From Mariniflexile sp. TRM1-10 (GTDB lineage Bacteria > Bacteroidota > Bacteroidia > Flavobacteriales > Flavobacteriaceae), in assembly GCF_003425985.1 (NCBI RefSeq), contig NZ_CP022985.1, forward strand, positions 4,448,001 through 4,512,000: a stretch of DNA of 64,000 nucleotides, written 5' to 3'. Position numbers and translations under genes: made by a program. Below are positions 17,637 through 27,286 of this stretch, in pieces; the stretch's first letter is position 1; each line of letters begins with the position of its first letter. The notes beneath the pieces are model-generated. The model worked only from the letters and a program-made list of their open reading frames with translations, was not told the DNA's origin and did no database searches.

Positions 17637-20600
17637 TTAAAATGTTACGTTTAAACCTAATGAATATGTTCTGTTAAACGGATAAGAACTATTGGTACTC
17701 TCCCCAAACTCTGGATCAAATCCATTTTTAATTTTAGTAATTTCGAATAAGTCGTTTCCTGAGAAGTAGAATCTAAACTTATCAAAATTCATATTTCCAA
17801 GCTTAAAGTCCCTTAAGGTATACCCCACAATTAAGGTTTTCATTCTTACGTACTTGTTGTTAAGCATCATAAAGTCGTTATTTTTCCAATTCCACGCCGC
17901 TTTTCCTGGATGAGCCGACATTCTTGGATATTCGGCATTCGGGTTTTCCTCTGTCCAAGTTCTTCCCAAAAACTCTGAGGTTTGGTTAGACCATACTGTT
18001 GAGAATGGGTATGCCAAGTAACCGGTACGTACCACATTTTGCTTTAAAGCGCCTTGGAACAAGGTAGATAGGTCGAAATTTTTGTATTGAAACCCAAGAT
18101 TTAAACCAAAGGTATAATGTGGAGTCGCATCGCCCATAAATTTGACATCGCCATTTCCTTCATCATTATTTCCTATACCTAGTATTTTTCCGTCGCCATC
18201 TAGGTCTAGTTTTCTGGTGTCTCCTGGTCTTAGACGCACCGCTGCGTTGCTGGCATCGGGTATTTCGCCTCCATTGCCATAAGCATCGTAATATGCCTGC
18301 ACCTCTGCTTCATTAGCAAAAAAGCCATCGGTTTGGTACATAAAAAAGGAATTGATAGGATAGCCTTCTACTATGCCATTTAGACCAGCATTGTAAGCTG
18401 AGAACCCTCCCATACTTGTTACCCTGTTTTTTGTATCACCTATATTAAAGGCTACATTATATTTAAAATCACCTATTTGATCTTTATAAGACAATACGGC
18501 TTCCCAACCATATACTTTTAAAACTCCATCATTGGTTTTTGGAGCTTTACCTCCCAATACCTGTGGATACTCAACAGATATAAGCATCCCATCGTTCTTT
18601 TTGGTAAAATAATCCCATGTTAGCGATAGCTTACTATCTAACATTTTTATTTCCCAACCATAATTTGCCATACCGATACGCTCCCAAGTACGGGTTAAAC
18701 TGGTTAGACCATTAACGTAGGCCGTGGTTTGATTTGATGCCGTGGTACCAAACACCGCTGTTCCCAAACTCATGGATGAAGTATAATCATGATTTTTAAT
18801 ACCTACCTGGCCTCCCATTTCGCCATAACTCGCTCTAACCTTAAGGAAATCGAGTCCATCTATGTTTTGTAAGAATGGTTCTTCAGTAAGTACCCATCCA
18901 GCAGAAATACCTCCAAAATTGGACCATCTATAATCTTCATGAAACTTAGACGACCCATCTCGTCTTCCGGTAAGTTCTAAAAGATACTTGTTTTTATAGT
19001 TATAATTAAAACGGGCAACATAAGAAAGTAGTCCCCAATTAGAGGAACCACCTGAGTTCTCTACTTTTTGATCTAATAAAGCTACATCTAGGTCGTACAC
19101 CCCATTGTCTTCAAAGCCTTGACGATATCCTCTTAAATCATCGGTTGTTCTCAATTCGGCAGTAGTTCCTGCCATCACGCTGAAATTATGGTCGTTCCAT
19201 AATGTTTTATTATAATTAAGAAAAGCTCCGTAGGTTTGATAGGTAACATTCCCTTTTTTCTTTTCGAAAGAAGACGTAGAATTCACTGATTCCGGTGCCA
19301 AATTGCCAAACCATGTATATTGCGGTACCCTTATTTTATAAACTTCCTGATCCCAGAATTCCTTATCAACACTTCCTGTTGCCCGAAAATTTAAATCATT
19401 GGTAATATCGTAGCTAAGTGCTATGTTCATTTTTAACTGGTCGGCATAACTTTCGTCCCTTCCTCCTTCAATAGTATTTGCCACAGAATTTCTGTTTCCG
19501 GCCACGCCAAAGTTAGCATACCATTGACCAAAAGGGTTTTTAGCTGGGAAAAACGGCGGATCGTTAGATATAGAGGTTACTCCCAAACCACCTGACGGCG
19601 ATGATAGCCTTGACCTGAAATAGGAAATCCCGGTTTCTAGTTTCACCTTATCTGAAAGGGTAAAATCATTGTTTAACCTAACATTGTATTGCTTTTTTCC
19701 ATCGTAAGCCGTTTGTAAATTCCCCACACTTTCTGAATAACCTACCGACAAACGGTACTTTGACTTCTCTGTACCTCCTGATAAGCTCAAATTTTGCTGA
19801 TTGGAAACCGACGTATCATACATGTCGTCGAATCTTGGGTAATTTCCTATAAAAATATCGCCCCAATATTGTGTGGTATATATACCTTCCTCTCCACTTT
19901 GCATTCTTTCGAGGGTTTCCCTGTTTCTCCATCCCCAATATCCAGCATTAACCCCATCCTGGTCTGTACCGTCCAACCAAACCGTTGCGTATTGCTGCAT
20001 GGTTGGTGTTGGTGGGCGGATACCAATAGTATTGAATCTTAAGTTGCTAGTGAAATTAACTGTCATCTTTCCAGAAGTCCCCCTTTTTGTCGTCACCAAG
20101 ATTACCCCGTTCGATGCACGCGATCCATAAATAGAAGCCGCACCATCCTTTAACACACTTATTGATTCGATATCATCTGGGTTTAAGCTGTAAAATGCTT
20201 CATCGTCTATAACTGGCGAACCATCTATAACAATTAAAGGTCCTGCACCTGGTAACAGATTTCCATTATTATCTTTATAATTTACAGAAGTAGCACCACG
20301 AATTTGCATATTTATACCTTCCCTACCGGGTCTGGATGAGCCACGTGTGATAACCAAGCCTGGAGTTTCCCCTTGCAGCGCCAAAGCAGGGTTAGTAACA
20401 GCACGGTCTTCAAAAACCTCTGCTTTCACCTGTTCTACGGCTCCAGTAAGTGTTGCTTTCTTTTGTTGTCCATATCCCACAATTACAACCTCTTCCAACA
20501 GCGCATTATCCTCTTCCAATGCTATATTAATGACGCTTTGGTTGTTTACAGGAATCTCTATCGTCTTAAATCCTATAAAGGATATCTTCAATACGGCATT

Positions 20601-20870
20601 GGCTGGATCGTTCACCTCTATTTCGTAATCGCCATCGAAGTTGGACACAACGCCTTTTGTTGTTCCTTTTACCATGACCGTTGCGCCTGGCAATGGCTGG
20701 CCATCTACGGCTGAAGTGATTTTTCCGGTGACTTTCGTTAAGGTTACGTCCACATCCCTGCTAATGTCATCCGGAAGGGCATACAGGTTGCTAAACATAC
20801 TACATAGCATAAAAATACCAATGAGACTGCCCATCCGTAATTTTACTTTAGCAAAATAAGTTTCTTTCAT
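17637..20870 (-). CDS. SusC/RagA family TonB-dependent oligosaccharide transporter
   Basis: 1077 residues. A signal peptide is followed by a CarboxypepD_reg-like domain (about 45-120, VTGKITSAVDGQPLPGATV), a TonB box-like region with the family signature near VVIVGYGQQKKATLTGAV, a plug domain (about 130-245, ending in the SISVLKDGAASIYGSRASNG segment) and a C-terminal 22-strand beta-barrel. It imports oligosaccharides across the outer membrane using TonB energy, in complex with the SusD protein encoded next. It is the first gene of a three-gene operon. No N-terminal anti-sigma-interacting (STN) domain is evident, which fits control by the hybrid two-component system at 42-46 kb. Confidence 0.96.
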   Translation of the reverse strand: MKETYFAKVKLRMGSLIGIFMLCSMFSNLYALPDDISRDVDVTLTKVTGKITSAVDGQPLPGATVMVKGTTKGVVSNFDGDYEIEVNDPANAVLKISFIGFKTIEIPVNNQSVINIALEEDNALLEEVVIVGYGQQKKATLTGAVEQVKAEVFEDRAVTNPALALQGETPGLVITRGSSRPGREGINMQIRGATSVNYKDNNGNLLPGAGPLIVIDGSPVIDDEAFYSLNPDDIESISVLKDGAASIYGSRASNGVILVTTKRGTSGKMTVNFTSNLRFNTIGIRPPTPTMQQYATVWLDGTDQDGVNAGYWGWRNRETLERMQSGEEGIYTTQYWGDIFIGNYPRFDDMYDTSVSNQQNLSLSGGTEKSKYRLSVGYSESVGNLQTAYDGKKQYNVRLNNDFTLSDKVKLETGISYFRSRLSSPSGGLGVTSISNDPPFFPAKNPFGQWYANFGVAGNRNSVANTIEGGRDESYADQLKMNIALSYDITNDLNFRATGSVDKEFWDQEVYKIRVPQYTWFGNLAPESVNSTSSFEKKKGNVTYQTYGAFLNYNKTLWNDHNFSVMAGTTAELRTTDDLRGYRQGFEDNGVYDLDVALLDQKVENSGGSSNWGLLSYVARFNYNYKNKYLLELTGRRDGSSKFHEDYRWSNFGGISAGWVLTEEPFLQNIDGLDFLKVRASYGEMGGQVGIKNHDYTSSMSLGTAVFGTTASNQTTAYVNGLTSLTRTWERIGMANYGWEIKMLDSKLSLTWDYFTKKNDGMLISVEYPQVLGGKAPKTNDGVLKVYGWEAVLSYKDQIGDFKYNVAFNIGDTKNRVTSMGGFSAYNAGLNGIVEGYPINSFFMYQTDGFFANEAEVQAYYDAYGNGGEIPDASNAAVRLRPGDTRKLDLDGDGKILGIGNNDEGNGDVKFMGDATPHYTFGLNLGFQYKNFDLSTLFQGALKQNVVRTGYLAYPFSTVWSNQTSEFLGRTWTEENPNAEYPRMSAHPGKAAWNWKNNDFMMLNNKYVRMKTLIVGYTLRDFKLGNMNFDKFRFYFSGNDLFEITKIKNGFDPEFGESTNSSYPFNRTYSLGLNVTF

Positions 20871-20978
20871 AAAAAATTTAGTTTTAGTTAAAATTTAGTT
20901 TTTAGTCTTCTTCTTTTTCTTGTATTTGCTTTACAATTAATTTCTTTATATAGAAGAAAACAATAGTTAGCTTTTTAA

Positions 20979-21007
20979 CAAAGATTTAAAAGAATTTTAG
21001 GTTACAA
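20979..21007 (-). promoter_or_regulatory. Possible susC promoter
   Basis: On the minus strand TTG (21007-21005), 18 bases, then AATCTTTG (20986-20979) roughly fit the Bacteroidota TTTG / TAnnTTTG promoter pattern with one mismatch in the -7 box. It would give a leader of about 100 bases before the start codon at 20870. Confidence 0.3.
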
Positions 21008-21068
21008 TGATAATTATATCAGCCTTTATACGGTATCAATTATAACTCAATATTGATAAATTATCATT
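21006..21068. repeat. Inverted repeat upstream of susC
   Basis: AATGATAATT (21006-21015) is the exact complement of AATTATCATT (21059-21068), with a smaller TATCAAT/ATTGATA pair inside. It lies just upstream of the candidate susC promoter, so it could be a regulator site; AT-rich sequence makes chance repeats likely too. Confidence 0.4.
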
Positions 21069-21251
21069 CATTTTATAGTTACAACACGATTTAAAGCATT
21101 AAAAAACTTACAATTCCTGTGTTTAAACCAAAATGCATTAGAGAAAGGAAAATATCATGATTATTACCTCTATTACCTTCTATTTAAATGTTACCTGAAA
21201 AAAACATATAATAGCCCCAAAGATTTAACATTATAATTAAAATTCAAACTT

Positions 21252-21344
21252 ATGAGGAGGCTGAAATTCTCTTTTATTACTTCAATGCCAATATGGTTAT
21301 TCATCATATTATCTCTCAAAAAAGATTGCGAACCTGATTATTAA
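21252..21344 (+). CDS. Possible 30-residue membrane peptide
   Basis: A short open frame encodes a peptide with a basic N-terminus (MRRLK), a hydrophobic stretch (MPIWLFIILSL) and a charged tail (KKDCEPDY). The layout fits a single-span small membrane protein. There is no strong ribosome-binding site and no way here to test conservation, so this is only a candidate in an otherwise empty region. Confidence 0.2.
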   Translation: MRRLKFSFITSMPIWLFIILSLKKDCEPDY

Positions 21345-21777
21345 TACTTTAGTGAGTTAATAAAAAACAATTTAGTATATGACAAAAATCCAAATATATT
21401 CAGATGTCAGTCTGAGCGCAGTCGAAGACATTGAAAATATTGTTTTTAATAACATTTCGACTGTAGTTTATCTTGAGCCTAGTCGAAAGGCTCAATGTGA
21501 CACTCTTCAGTTTTTGTCATGTAATAAAAAAAAGCAATATAAGTATGTTGGGAGTCTAGTCTTTTTTGGAATTATCTTATGTATTTTATCTTTAGTGTCC
21601 GATTAAAGATTCAAGACTTCGTTAAAAGAAAATAGAGATAAAGAGCCTTTATCACTGTGTTGGCAGTGAATTGTAAAAGTTTTATCGGACAACAATAGTA
21701 TTTTATATGAAGCTGACTTAGACAAAGTATCATACTATTTAATCTTTGAAATGACCACAATAAAACATCCATGATCT
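21345..21777. other. Gene-free stretch with dispersed-repeat pieces
   Basis: Between 21404 and 21510 lie pieces of a repeat (GTCAGTCTGAGCGCAGTCGAAG and CCTAGTCGAAAGGCTCA) of the same type as those near 4127, 35209 and 53560. The 75-codon open frame across it (21379-21606) is mostly a reading of this repeat and is not supported as a gene. I see nothing else in the stretch. Confidence 0.5.
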
Positions 21778-21990
21778 TAGAGACTGTTTAAATTTTGTTT
21801 TTGGAATGTTTTATAGGGTATTTTTTCGTCAGACAGGGCCGAGCGTATAAAAAAGGTCTGGGAGACCTTTTTAGCGAAGGAGCCAGGCTGCCGCGAGGGA
21901 GAGGTACATAGCTACGAACCGAAAAATAGCTGAAGTATGGCGGAAAAAGGCACATAAAAGAACCAAAGGATAAAACTTAAACAGTCTCTA
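21778..21990. repeat. Inverted-repeat element A
   Basis: A 213-bp unit bounded by TAGAGACTGTTTAA and its exact complement. Its core (AGGGCCGAGCGT ... TTTTTAGCGAAGGAGCCAG) is homologous, in the opposite orientation, to the core of the element at 24393-24613 on the other side of the GH97 gene. Confidence 0.8.
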
Positions 21991-22343
21991 GGAGTTGTAA
22001 AGAAATAACCTATCCATTTTGGCTTGTCCTTTCGCCCTTTTTTATATGACTATATTATTTAGTTCACTAAACTCTTATTTGTTAATGGTGTTCACTGATG
22101 TGCTTCGCAGTTGTTTTTTAAAGGTCATATAGAACATCCTACATAATCATTCCTTTAGGAAACAAGACTTTGCCTTGGATGTTTCTTCGATGTAAATTCT
22201 TTAAGTAGCTAAGGCTATTACTCATTGCTTGTTATTGCTTTTTTTAAGGTATTCGTGAATGCTTTGCATTTTGCATCATATACGCCTTGAAAAAGAACTA
22301 AATCACTGCGCCAATTCCGTACACTTTATTTCTTTACAACTCC
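21991..22343. repeat. Inverted-repeat element abutting element A
   Basis: GGAGTTGTAAAGAAATA (21991-22007) is exactly complementary to 22327-22343. The unit directly adjoins element A, so the whole of 21778-22343 is two back-to-back inverted-repeat units. It contains the first copy of the ~58-bp repeat described at 22123-22181. Confidence 0.75.
22123..22181. repeat. Imperfect ~58-bp direct repeat, copy 1
   Basis: It begins GGTCATATAGAACA and ends CCTTGGATG. By eye roughly two thirds of positions match 24323-24380 in the same orientation. The two copies flank the GH97 gene. Confidence 0.6.
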
Positions 22344-22383
22344 TTAGTTAAGACCTCGACAATCGGTCAACAAAGTCCAATTT

Positions 22384-24273
22384 TTACTGCGCTCTTATCC
22401 ATATTGCCATGCCTCCTGAAGCTTTTAGAGGCAGTTTTATCTTTGACTTACTGGTCAGTTTTTTCTGTTTCAACGACACTTGCGTCCGGGTGTTAATGGA
22501 TTCATCATCCTGATAAAAGGTAGCAATATACTTTTTACCTTCGTCAAGGAAGTTAAAATTCAATTCGATTTCGCGAGCGTCATTGTTCGTAATCCCTCCA
22601 ATGAACCATTCGTTGCCAGAGCGTCTTGCTGTTACGATATATTCTCCTATCTCCCCTTCTACCACTTTGGTATCGTCCCATATCGTAGGTACCTTTTCAA
22701 AAAATTCAATTTCAGGTTCGCCTTGGTAATCGGAAGCTTTGTCGTACCAAAACAAGGTTTGCAGTGGACTATACATAATTACAGAAAGGGCCAGTTGGTG
22801 TGCATGTGTGGTTTTGATGCGAGGTATGTAGTAGCATATGGTATAGTCTCCCATGCCTGCAATACCCCTAGTAAATGGCAATATGGTGTTATGTGTTGCA
22901 TCAGGCATTTCTTCATTGCCACGAATACCTTCTACGGTCATGATATTGGGCCAGGTACGCTGCTCTCCTGTGAGGCGAAATTCATCATGAATATTGACCA
23001 TAAGTTGATTCTCAGCTGCCCACAGCACCGATTCGTGCAACCACTTCGTCCAGCGATGTGAACCCACCTGAACAAATCCATATTTCACACCCGCTACGCC
23101 CCATTTTTTGTATAGTGGAAATAGCTCAACATCCTGTTTAGCCAAGGCTTGCTGATTGACATATAAGAATGTGCCGATTCCTTTCTCTTTTCCATACGCA
23201 ATCAATTCTTTCAACCTTAAATTAATCCGTTCCTCTTTGGCATCTGTTTCCCAGCCAACATGTTCGCCATACCAACAGCAGTCGATTAATAAATACTGAA
23301 GATTATGTTCAGCAGCAAAGTCTATCCATTCTTTAGAACCTTTATCCGTGAGGGACTTATCTCGAACAATTTTACCAGGTTTAATCCATGAATCTCCGTT
23401 AATTTTCGAGGGCACATTCAGGTTTAGTAAAATATCGTTATTCTCAATCAATTCACCCGGAGTCTCTGCCGCCATGATGACCCGCCACGGTGTGTTGAAG
23501 TATGGTACTTTATCTACAGATTCATAGAGTACTGTTTTTACGGTATTGGGTTTATTTCCAGCCAGTTCAAATTTGGTTCTGACAAAATCTACCATGGCTG
23601 CTTCTGCGAGGCAGGCATACAGACCGTTTTCCAGTTCTAAAGTCAAAGGTCTTTCACTTTCGGTCGGCCAATCAGACAAAGGCATTTTGGTAAATGGCCC
23701 TTGTGCCCAGGGTTCAAACCAGGCTTGTGTACCTTCAGAAAAAGTAAATTCGGTGTTCTCTTCAGTAATCCGGTAATAAATGCCCGTTGGGTTAGTATGG
23801 AAATAATAACGAATGGCTATACCTTCATTGTATGCCCGGATCTGAATATCCATTTTGTAATTAGCACTGGCCTTTTGCTCAAAAGTCAGTATCAGCTCGT
23901 TGTACTTCTCTTGTATAACCGAGCGTTCACCATAAACAGGCGTCCAGCTCGAATCTACCGAGTTTATTTTTGTTTCTTTCAACACCAGTCCATCCATCCA
24001 CGGTACTCCTGGCTTTTCCTTAATAGCGAATGCCCATTCGGACAGGTGATTATCGAGGGAAATGGACAATTCGGAAGGTTTTATTAGGGATTTACCCCTA
24101 TAATCTACCTTATACTTAATTTCTCCAGCATTATCTCTTGTTACTATCACCTTATAGTTTCCGTCTGGAGACATTAACAGTTTATGCCAATCTTCAGCCT
24201 GAACCTGATTGAAAGTAAACAGGGTCAATAACATTAAAATGAACTTGTTTAATCTAGTAACCATTATCATCAT
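22384..24273 (-). CDS. GH97 glycoside hydrolase, secreted
   Basis: 629 residues with a signal peptide (cut near residue 27, VQA). The order is the GH97 N-terminal super-sandwich, the catalytic barrel and a C-terminal domain. Family marks: SWIKPGKIVRD, GSKEWIDFAAEHNLQYLLID, and RTWPNIMTVEGIRGNE near residue 446, whose Glu matches the conserved acid. The Asp that is the nucleophile in retaining GH97 enzymes (VKVDF-type motif) is Gly here (GVKYGF near residue 398), as I recall for inverting members such as SusB; alpha-glucosidase-like inverting action is therefore likelier than retaining alpha-galactosidase. It stands alone, bracketed by repeats on both sides. Confidence 0.88.
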   Translation of the reverse strand: MMIMVTRLNKFILMLLTLFTFNQVQAEDWHKLLMSPDGNYKVIVTRDNAGEIKYKVDYRGKSLIKPSELSISLDNHLSEWAFAIKEKPGVPWMDGLVLKETKINSVDSSWTPVYGERSVIQEKYNELILTFEQKASANYKMDIQIRAYNEGIAIRYYFHTNPTGIYYRITEENTEFTFSEGTQAWFEPWAQGPFTKMPLSDWPTESERPLTLELENGLYACLAEAAMVDFVRTKFELAGNKPNTVKTVLYESVDKVPYFNTPWRVIMAAETPGELIENNDILLNLNVPSKINGDSWIKPGKIVRDKSLTDKGSKEWIDFAAEHNLQYLLIDCCWYGEHVGWETDAKEERINLRLKELIAYGKEKGIGTFLYVNQQALAKQDVELFPLYKKWGVAGVKYGFVQVGSHRWTKWLHESVLWAAENQLMVNIHDEFRLTGEQRTWPNIMTVEGIRGNEEMPDATHNTILPFTRGIAGMGDYTICYYIPRIKTTHAHQLALSVIMYSPLQTLFWYDKASDYQGEPEIEFFEKVPTIWDDTKVVEGEIGEYIVTARRSGNEWFIGGITNNDAREIELNFNFLDEGKKYIATFYQDDESINTRTQVSLKQKKLTSKSKIKLPLKASGGMAIWIRAQ

Positions 24274-24322
24274 ATTGCGTTTAAAACTACTCTTAACACG
24301 TTTATATTTATTTGTTTTTGTC

Positions 24323-24380
24323 GGTCATATATAACACCTTAATAATTATTCCCTCGGGCAACAAAACCTTACTATGGATG
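24323..24380. repeat. Imperfect ~58-bp direct repeat, copy 2
   Basis: GGTCATATATAACACC ... ACTATGGATG, matching 22123-22181 in the same orientation, on the 5' side of the GH97 gene. Confidence 0.6.
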
Positions 24381-24392
24381 GTTTACATACAT

Positions 24393-24613
24393 TGAACTCA
24401 TTTAAAGTTTTTCAATTTGCTAAAAAATTGCTGATTTCAGCTCTGTTTTTGCCTTTTCTTCCTTCCGTAGCTTTTCCAACGCGACAAGCTGGCTCCTTCG
24501 CTAAAAAGATTTACTAAACCTTCTCTTTACGCTCGGCCCTAACTCAAAAAAGCCTTCAACAGAACTAAAACCCCCTAATTTTCGCTTAATTTCAAAAACT
24601 TTAAATGAGTTCA
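24393..24613. repeat. Inverted-repeat element B
   Basis: A 221-bp unit bounded by TGAACTCATTTAAAGTTTTT and its exact 20-bp complement. The core (GGCTCCTTCGCTAAAAAG ... ACGCTCGGCCCT) is the reverse-complement homologue of the core in element A at 21778-21990. With the ~58-bp repeat it fills most of the gap between GH97 and the permease gene. Confidence 0.85.
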
Positions 24614-24667
24614 TTAATTTACTTTAAATCTTCAAACAAATTCATTTGTCTCCTTTTATTTCCTCAC

Positions 24668-25987
24668 CTATTTATTTAACATGACTTCTTGTAATTCTTC
24701 CAACGTTTTCCCTTTAGTTTCTGGCATCATAAAAACAACAAACAACAACTGAAACACCATCATAAAAGCAAAAAAGGCAAATACAGCCCCTGCTCCTATC
24801 ATGGTGAACAAGACTGGAACCAATGACGGAACCACTGCTGCTAAAACCCAGTGTACCGAACATCCAAAAGACTGTCCAAACCCTCTTAAATGATTTGGGA
24901 AAATTTCTGAAATAAACACCCATATTACAGCTCCCTGCCCAATGGCATGAGCAGCAATAAAAGCAAATAAAAACAATGGCATATAACTGCCTTCCCAATT
25001 AAAAATAAAAGCACAAGAAATTAATGACAAAGAAATTATATAACCTATAGAACCTATGTACATTAATTGCTTTCTACCCAATTTATCAATCAAATAAATC
25101 CCCAACAATGTAAAAATCATATTGGTTACACCCACCCCAATACTGCTTAATAAAGCAGAACTCTCAGCAAGACCTGCCTCGGTTAAAATTCTAGGAGCAT
25201 AATAGAGTAAGGCATTGATGCCTGATAATTGATTGAAGAAAGAAATTAAGAACGCTAAAACAACCGGGAATCTATATTTTTTAAGAAAAATATTTTCATT
25301 CGGTACCGTACTATCCATTTCTTCCTTAATTTCAGAAATTAGATCTTCAGGATTTACATCTGGGTTTATTGTTTGTAATACTATTTTAGCTTCTTCAGTT
25401 CTAAATTTGGTCAATAACCATCGTGGGCTTTTGGGTAAGATATATGTTAATAGTGTATAAATAGCTGCTGGTATTGCTTCTATTCCTACCATCCAACGCC
25501 AATCGTTATCCCCGATTCCGCTTAACAAATAGTTAGAGCCAAAAGCTACTAGTATACCGAAAACGATATTAAATTGATACAATCCTACCAGCTTTCCTCT
25601 ATCTTTAGCTGGCGCTATTTCTGAAATATAAGCTGGTGCGGCTATGGTGGATGCTCCAACACCTAAGCCTCCAATAAACCTAAATATGGCAAAAGTAATG
25701 GGATCGTTAGCCAATCCTGATCCTATTGCTGAAATCGTATATAAAACACCTATCCATATTAACGTATTTCTCCTTCCTAGCCTGTTTGTAGGTATGCCTC
25801 CTAAAATAGCTCCCGCAACAGTTCCCCATAAGGCCATTCCAATAACCACGGTACCATGAAAAATATCACTGGTATTCCATAATAGTTGTAACTTTTTTTC
25901 GGCTCCCGAAATTACTACGGTATCAAATCCAAAAAGAAATCCAGCTAATGCTGCAATAATAGACCATATTAAAATTTTCTTATTCAT
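24668..25987 (-). CDS. MFS sugar:proton symporter (SP family)
   Basis: The 439-residue inner-membrane protein has 12 predicted transmembrane segments. Sugar-porter signatures are present: GFLFGFDTVVISGA in helix 1, GRRNTL in the first inner loop, PKSPRWLL after helix 6, QLSGINALLYYAPRI in helix 7, and the C-terminal PETKGKTLEEL. It probably imports a monosaccharide freed in the periplasm. It starts 30 bp after the GH88 gene ends, so the two look co-transcribed, and its sugar may be a product of that enzyme or of the neighbouring GH43 and GH2. Specificity cannot be assigned. Confidence 0.92.
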   Translation of the reverse strand: MNKKILIWSIIAALAGFLFGFDTVVISGAEKKLQLLWNTSDIFHGTVVIGMALWGTVAGAILGGIPTNRLGRRNTLIWIGVLYTISAIGSGLANDPITFAIFRFIGGLGVGASTIAAPAYISEIAPAKDRGKLVGLYQFNIVFGILVAFGSNYLLSGIGDNDWRWMVGIEAIPAAIYTLLTYILPKSPRWLLTKFRTEEAKIVLQTINPDVNPEDLISEIKEEMDSTVPNENIFLKKYRFPVVLAFLISFFNQLSGINALLYYAPRILTEAGLAESSALLSSIGVGVTNMIFTLLGIYLIDKLGRKQLMYIGSIGYIISLSLISCAFIFNWEGSYMPLFLFAFIAAHAIGQGAVIWVFISEIFPNHLRGFGQSFGCSVHWVLAAVVPSLVPVLFTMIGAGAVFAFFAFMMVFQLLFVVFMMPETKGKTLEELQEVMLNK

Positions 25988-26017
25988 CTAATTCGTCCGT
26001 TTTTTTAAACTTTTTAT

Positions 26018-27286
26018 TCAGTATTTTAATGCTATTGAATTCAGAGGCTTACCTGCTTTCATTTTTTTCAATCTTAACAAGGCTTCCACATAATAGTAAT
26101 CTGCATATATTATGGAATAATCTATTTCTGAACCAGCTGGTTTATGTCCTGTTGAATGTAATAAATTAGCGGTATTTTCATTTTTACTTTGATAATTCCT
26201 AGAAAGTTCAGCAAGCATTTGTTCAGCCTTATCAACATACTCTTTTGCCAATCTTTCATCCTTAGTATAAGTGGAAAGTTCTATAAGTGCCGAAGCTACA
26301 ATGACAGCGGCTGATGCATCCTTAGGCTCGTTTGGTATTCCTGGTGCATCAAAATCCCAATATGGAATTAAATCTTTTGGTAACCGATCCAAATATACTT
26401 TGGTTACCTTATGTGCAAAATCTAAAAATTTAGGGGCTTTGGTTTCTCTATACACCATGGTATAGCCATAAATGGCCCAAGCTTGTCCTCGTGCCCACAT
26501 ACTTTCATCACTGTATCCTTGATGGGTAACTCCTTTTATTTTTTTCCCTGTATCTTTATCATATACCACAACATGGTAAGACGTATAATCAGGTCTAAAA
26601 TGATTTTTCATGGTTACTTCGGCATGACTAACAGCTTTATTGTATAATGTTTTATTACCTCCGTTTTTAGATGCCCAAAACAATAATTCCAAATTAATCA
26701 TGTTATCCATAATCGTATTGTGCTGCGGCCACTCCATATTAGGCACCTCTCTTGGCCACGACAAAATGGTCCCCACATTCGGATTATAAAGCGTAGCAAG
26801 GGTATCTGCCGTTTTAAGAATAACGTCTTTATATTCTGGGTTTTTGGTCAATCTATATCCATTACCAAAACTATTAAATACTTGAAATCCGAGATCATGA
26901 TCTAAAGCTGGCGTCACCGAAAGCGGGGTTAAATATCTTGTAAATTTATCTGCAAATGTCTTAAATTTATCATCACCTGTAAATTCATACAAATACCAAA
27001 GTTCCCCTGGCCAAAACCCACTCGTCCAATCTTTATATTCCACCAATCGCCAAGTACTACTATTCGTGGCTACATTTCTGGGAAGCATTTGATCTTTAAA
27101 GTTTAGAGCTATTGTTTTTTCACTTTGGTTTACACAATAATCCAATTGTTTATCTACATTCAAACTTAGGCTGGATTCATTTCTTGATTTAGAACCCATA
27201 CAACCAACCAACAGAAATGCCATAAAAATTAAACCTAGTGCTTGCGATTTAGCACCCATACTATTCTTTCTATATAATATATTCAT
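26018..27286 (-). CDS. GH88 unsaturated glucuronyl hydrolase, lipoprotein
   Basis: 422 residues, with a lipoprotein signal ending at LLVGC; the true start may be the internal ATG at MGAKSQ nine codons in. The alpha/alpha-barrel has GH88 marks: WTSGFWPGELWYLYE, LDHDLGFQVFNSFGNGY near residue 127, the Asp of NTIMDNMINLELLFWA near residue 190, and SMWARGQAWAIYGY. The family removes the 4,5-unsaturated uronic acid that lyases leave at the non-reducing end, producing the substrate of KduI. This gene ties the lyases at 4-14 kb, 38-41 kb and 53-57 kb to the catabolic operon at 57-63 kb. First gene of a pair with the sugar permease. Confidence 0.93.
   Translation of the reverse strand: MNILYRKNSMGAKSQALGLIFMAFLLVGCMGSKSRNESSLSLNVDKQLDYCVNQSEKTIALNFKDQMLPRNVATNSSTWRLVEYKDWTSGFWPGELWYLYEFTGDDKFKTFADKFTRYLTPLSVTPALDHDLGFQVFNSFGNGYRLTKNPEYKDVILKTADTLATLYNPNVGTILSWPREVPNMEWPQHNTIMDNMINLELLFWASKNGGNKTLYNKAVSHAEVTMKNHFRPDYTSYHVVVYDKDTGKKIKGVTHQGYSDESMWARGQAWAIYGYTMVYRETKAPKFLDFAHKVTKVYLDRLPKDLIPYWDFDAPGIPNEPKDASAAVIVASALIELSTYTKDERLAKEYVDKAEQMLAELSRNYQSKNENTANLLHSTGHKPAGSEIDYSIIYADYYYVEALLRLKKMKAGKPLNSIALKY

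Noticed and set aside
21379..21606. 75-codon plus-strand open frame
   Set aside because: Most of its first half is a reading of the dispersed GTCAGTCTGAGCGCAGTCGAAG repeat; no protein family or ribosome-binding site supports it.
22480..23061. 193-codon plus-strand open frame opposite the GH97 gene
   Set aside because: Antisense to a well-supported GH97 catalytic domain; no recognisable motif.
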